Of a DNA stretch of 64,000 nt, positions 61,503 through 64,000 are shown piece by piece. Made by a program: the position numbers and the translations under genes. The DNA is from Ulvibacterium sp965248315. GTDB lineage: Bacteria > Bacteroidota > Bacteroidia > Flavobacteriales > Flavobacteriaceae. Below the pieces are notes generated by a model that searched no databases, was not told the origin of the DNA, and saw nothing but the letters and a program-made list of their open reading frames with translations. The DNA is taken from assembly GCF_965248315.1 (NCBI RefSeq), contig NZ_CBDFIX010000002.1, positions 1,488,001 through 1,552,000 of the forward strand, written 5' to 3'. The stretch's first letter is position 1. Every line of letters starts with the position of its first letter.

Positions 61503-62018
61503 CTATTCAAAAAAAGGAAATAGGGCCGCTTTATGTGTCCAGGCCACTGAAATGAACATCCCAAGAAATATCACGGTGACCATAAATTTTAGGAAAGTAC
61601 CTGTCAAGAATCCAAGAAAGGAACCAAAGGCTGCCTTCAATGCCGTCTTTTTGTCCGCTTTATTAATGATTTCACCCACAAGGGCACCCACAAACGGCCA
61701 AATAACAATTCCGAATATACCCAATATGGGGAATACCAAGGCTACCAACAATCCGACAGTGGTGCCTATCATACCCGATCTGCTACCTCCAAATTTCTTA
61801 GTCCCCATTGCCGGGATTATGTAATCCAATGCAACAACAATAAGTGCAACTCCCAGGGTGATGCCCAACAACCACCAATCTTGGGGGACGGCCTTTGTGA
61901 GATACAGTAATAATAGGCCTACCCAACTTATAGGAGGCCCAGGCAGTACGGGCAAAAAACTTCCCAGAATGCCAACGAGCATTAAAATAAATCCTAGGAC
62001 CAGTAATACTATATCCAT
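61503..62018 (-). CDS. DUF456 family membrane protein
   Basis: The protein has 171 residues from ATG 62018 (MDIVLLVLGFILMLVG); a start at 62048 is in frame but adds a polar extension. Four or five membrane helices carry the DUF456 features SFLPVLPGPPISWVGLLLLY and the glycine-rich GALVGEIINKADKKTALKAAFGSFLGF. The function of the family is unknown. It lies 17 bases after the serine hydrolase gene's start, on the same strand. Its promoter region is shared with the REP-like palindrome and blaI operators. Confidence 0.85.
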   Translation of the reverse strand: MDIVLLVLGFILMLVGILGSFLPVLPGPPISWVGLLLLYLTKAVPQDWWLLGITLGVALIVVALDYIIPAMGTKKFGGSRSGMIGTTVGLLVALVFPILGIFGIVIWPFVGALVGEIINKADKKTALKAAFGSFLGFLTGTFLKFMVTVIFLGMFISVAWTHKAALFPFFE

Positions 62019-62072
62019 TTTTTCCTTTTCTGTTGGACTAAGATACATGCATTTTGTTACACTTTTTTAACC

Positions 62073-62106
62073 AGACCCGTCAGGTTTTTTAAAACCTGAC
62101 GGGTCT
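62073..62106. repeat. 34-bp REP-like palindrome
   Basis: Two perfect 16-bp arms (AGACCCGTCAGGTTTT and AAAACCTGACGGGTCT) flank TT. This resembles dispersed intergenic palindromes (ACCTGTCAGGTTTT-type) that I know from many Bacteroidota genomes. It has no T-run on either side. Here it sits in the divergent region between DUF456 and blaI. Confidence 0.75.
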
Positions 62107-62109
62107 ATA

Positions 62110-62211
62110 AACTAAAGGAATAGTTTATTGGGCTCAATTTTTTAACTAAATAATTAGTTTTAACTAAAGTTTTAGTTATATTTGAATATTATTTGAACTA
62201 AAAACTTAGTT
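62110..62211 (+). promoter_or_regulatory. Array of four BlaI/MecI-type operators
   Basis: Four dyads of the form AACTAA-N4-TTAGTT lie at 62110-62125 (one mismatch), 62144-62159, 62162-62177 and 62196-62211. Their centres are spaced 34, 18 and 34 bp. The last ends two bases before the blaI ATG. The regulator gene itself follows, which supports autoregulation by BlaI-like dimers. Confidence 0.8.
62177..62184 (+). promoter_or_regulatory. -7 element of the blaI-blaR1-like operon
   Basis: TATATTTG matches TAnnTTTG exactly and sits between operators 3 and 4, overlapping one base of operator 3. Transcription would start near 62191, 23 bases before the ATG. Confidence 0.6.
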
Positions 62212-62213
62212 AA

Positions 62214-62576
62214 ATGAAGCAATTGACCAAAGCGGAGGAGGAGGTAATGCAAATCCTTTGGAAACTGGAAAAATGTAATGTGGCGGCCATTATAGATGAA
62301 GTGCCCAAACCCAAACCGGCCTATAATACAGTCTCTACCATTGTACGGATTTTAGAGAGTAAAGGATTTGTAGACCACGAAAAGGAAGGAAAAGGGCATC
62401 TCTATTTTCCATTGATTAAGAAAGCTGATTATAGCAATCAGTCCATTACCAAATTGGTGGACGGTTATTTTCAGGGATCTTTTAAAAGCATGGTGTCTTT
62501 CTTTATGAAAAAGAACGATATGAGTCTTTCAGAATTGGAATCTATCTTAAAAGAAATCAAAAAAGGCGAAAAATGA
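62214..62576 (+). CDS. blaI: BlaI/MecI/CopY-family repressor
   Basis: The 120-residue winged-helix repressor starts MKQLTKAEEEVMQILWKLEK and has the DNA-reading segment PKPAYNTVSTIVRILESKGFV of the family. The C-terminal dimer helix holds the region where partner M56 peptidases cut in related proteins. Four dyads with half-site AACTAA lie in its promoter. It overlaps the downstream peptidase gene by four bases (ATGA). The signal is unknown; in Bacteroidota these pairs are common and mostly not antibiotic-related. Confidence 0.93.
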   Translation: MKQLTKAEEEVMQILWKLEKCNVAAIIDEVPKPKPAYNTVSTIVRILESKGFVDHEKEGKGHLYFPLIKKADYSNQSITKLVDGYFQGSFKSMVSFFMKKNDMSLSELESILKEIKKGEK

Positions 62577-64000
62577 TACAGTATGTCCTAGAATGTATGG
62601 CCTTTCAATTGGTGTTTTTGGTCATCTACGATTTTTGGCTAAAGCCCGAGACCTTTTTCCAATGGAACCGGGCCTACCTTATAGGTTCATATCTGCTATC
62701 CTTGATTTTGCCTTGGGTAAAGATAGAAGCCTTTAGAACCAAAATACCCATAGCTTTTAAGGGATATCCGGAATTTCTTTGGAATTTGGACAATGCCGCT
62801 CTAAAGGTCGTAGGGGACAAAGGGTCAACTTTTGGTCCGTCCTGGGAGCTTGTCCTGCTTTTTGGCGGGATGATTTTGACCACGACGTTTTTTGTGTATA
62901 AGCTGTTTCAAATCCAAAGACTCAAGCGGCTAGGGGAAGTGCATTATTTTAATGAGTTTACCCGGATAATCCTTCCCAATAGTAGGGCTGCTTTTTCCTT
63001 TTTCAGGTCCATTTTTTTGGGAGACAAGGTTGTCGAAAAGGAACATGAAACGATCATCAATCATGAGTTGGTCCATATTCGGCAGAGACATTCGTGCGAT
63101 CTTATATTCTTTGAATTGATGCGCATCTTAGGTTGGTTTAATCCATTGGTTTATGTATATCAAAACAAGGTTTCGGAATTGCACGAGTTTATCGCCGATG
63201 CCCAAGTGGCCAAAACCAATAAAAACGAACAATATAAATTGCTTTTGTCCCAAGTGTTTCAAACCCAACATATTTCATTCATCAACCAATTTTTTAAAGA
63301 ATCATTAATCAAAAAGCGAATAGTCATGTTACAAAAATCAAAATCAAAACAAATTTGGAAATTAAAGTATTTACTAGTTGCCCCCATTGTAATTGGGATG
63401 CTTTTTTATACATCCTGTGAAAATGAAAGGAAAGATGATGTACAGGAAACCATATCCGTTGCGGATATCGGGAATTTGACGGATATGGAGGAGGACAAGG
63501 TTTTTTCAAGACTTGTGGATCTCTCAAATGGCTCACAGGATTGGGAATTACATGTTGAGGATGGCAATTCTACCATACATTTTTCCAGACCGGAGGATGG
63601 GGAGTCCTATATTTCAGGCCCGGAGGGGAACCCTATCAAAGCTAAGATGCAAATTGAAACGGACTTGGCGGACATGGATTTCGACTTTTTCGGAGATAAT
63701 TCGAAGACCACTTCGGAATATGGCCTGGACAGGGCTTTACCTTTTGGGGAAGTGGAGCAAGTACCTATTTTTTTGGGTTGTGAAAGCGAGACGGATAAAA
63801 GGGCCTGTTTCAACTCAAAACTACAACGCCATATCAGTAAGCATTTCAACTATCCGAAGGAAGCTATTGAAAAAGGAGTAGAAGGGCGGGTGAATGCTGT
63901 GTTTACCATAGATGAAGATGGTAAGGTTGTACACATTAAAACCAAAGGGCCGGATAAGCTTTTGGAAAATGAGGTAGAACGGATTATCGGACGCATCCCG
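62573..64000 (+). CDS. BlaR1-like M56 sensor peptidase with TonB-type C-terminal domain (3' end outside window)
   Basis: An open frame runs from ATG 62573 to the window edge, giving 476 residues without stop. Four membrane helices carry the M56 zinc motif HELVH (164-168) in INHELVHIRQRHSCDLIFFE. A further helix (VAPIVIGMLFYTSC, about 265-282) leads to an extracytoplasmic region ending in a TonB C-terminal-like domain (FNYPKEAIEKGVEGRVNAVF). The pair with blaI suggests signalling by cleavage of the repressor. Fusion to a TonB domain is common in Bacteroidota and unlike Staphylococcus BlaR1, which has a penicillin-binding sensor. Confidence 0.9.
   Translation, partial: MIQYVLECMAFQLVFLVIYDFWLKPETFFQWNRAYLIGSYLLSLILPWVKIEAFRTKIPIAFKGYPEFLWNLDNAALKVVGDKGSTFGPSWELVLLFGGMILTTTFFVYKLFQIQRLKRLGEVHYFNEFTRIILPNSRAAFSFFRSIFLGDKVVEKEHETIINHELVHIRQRHSCDLIFFELMRILGWFNPLVYVYQNKVSELHEFIADAQVAKTNKNEQYKLLLSQVFQTQHISFINQFFKESLIKKRIVMLQKSKSKQIWKLKYLLVAPIVIGMLFYTSCENERKDDVQETISVADIGNLTDMEEDKVFSRLVDLSNGSQDWELHVEDGNSTIHFSRPEDGESYISGPEGNPIKAKMQIETDLADMDFDFFGDNSKTTSEYGLDRALPFGEVEQVPIFLGCESETDKRACFNSKLQRHISKHFNYPKEAIEKGVEGRVNAVFTIDEDGKVVHIKTKGPDKLLENEVERIIGRIP

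Noticed and set aside
60166..62576. Beta-lactam resistance locus formed by the serine hydrolase and blaI
   Set aside because: The hydrolase lies on the other strand beyond DUF456, has no BlaI operator in front and carries a C-terminal extension not found in AmpC; the M56 partner lacks a penicillin sensor.
1..64000. tRNA, rRNA, CRISPR arrays, intact insertion sequences or phage genes
   Set aside because: I looked for these on both strands and found no repeat-spacer arrays, transposase motifs or tRNA-like cloverleafs that I could support.

Overview
The window comes from a marine-type member of the Flavobacteriaceae (Bacteroidota). Evidence is the fused cbb3 oxidase subunit CcoNO, the many secreted or lipoprotein enzymes with Tat or Sec leaders, a sulfatase, a GH109-type oxidoreductase, weak Shine-Dalgarno use, and promoters with the Bacteroidota -7 element TAnnTTTG. 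No rRNA, tRNA, CRISPR array, phage or intact insertion sequence is visible. Two genes run off the edges: a membrane protein at 1-787 and an M56 (BlaR1-like) sensor peptidase at 62573-64000.

Layout. 0.9-4.1 kb: secreted lectin-like protein, rhodanese, HMA protein and a cytochrome c/DUF3365 lipoprotein. 4.3-9.0 kb: sugar 1-kinase, nucleotidyltransferase, GH109-like enzyme and esterase, which look like amino-sugar glycan salvage. 9.1-11.3 kb: anaerobic coproporphyrinogen oxidase HemN with a universal stress protein. 11.5-15.2 kb: enolase-superfamily, PIG-L and Gfo/Idh/MocA enzymes. 15.3-26.6 kb: a nosY remnant, a three-PAS sigma-54 activator, and a divergent nine-gene set of mostly exported redox proteins (pirin, isochorismatase-like, amidohydrolase, YceI, tyrosinase, SCO, DoxX, YdcZ-type transporter, porin). 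27.1-29.6 kb: nadA-nadB. 29.7-37.9 kb: accessory region with an unknown 598-residue protein, sulfatase, glycosyltransferase remnant, PD40 lipoprotein, SUMF1-like protein and fragments. 38-50.4 kb: truncated haemoglobin, CoA-transferase, the full cbb3 oxidase cluster (ccoI-S-NO-Q-P-G-H plus a SafE-type membrane protein), an FNR-type regulator and a stress protein. 50.5-52.1 kb: small membrane protein and type II NADH dehydrogenase. 52.5-59.5 kb: homogentisate dioxygenase facing the complete hutH-I-U-G histidine pathway. 59.6-64 kb: nitroreductase, serine hydrolase, DUF456 protein and a blaI-blaR1-like pair.

Two regulatory patterns stand out. First, four FNR-like dyads (consensus TGAYAWWTATCA) precede hemN, the cco operon, the copper ATPase ccoI and the stress-protein gene. 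In all four the -7 element begins 29.5 bp from the dyad centre, which suggests one low-oxygen regulon run by the local FNR protein. Second, the blaI promoter carries four AACTAA-N4-TTAGTT dyads whose centres are spaced 34, 18 and 34 bp.

The best candidate for an undescribed system is the sigma-54 activator with its exported redox operon. It has a TTGGCAC -24 element upstream, and its protein families point to handling of phenols, quinones or copper in the cell envelope.
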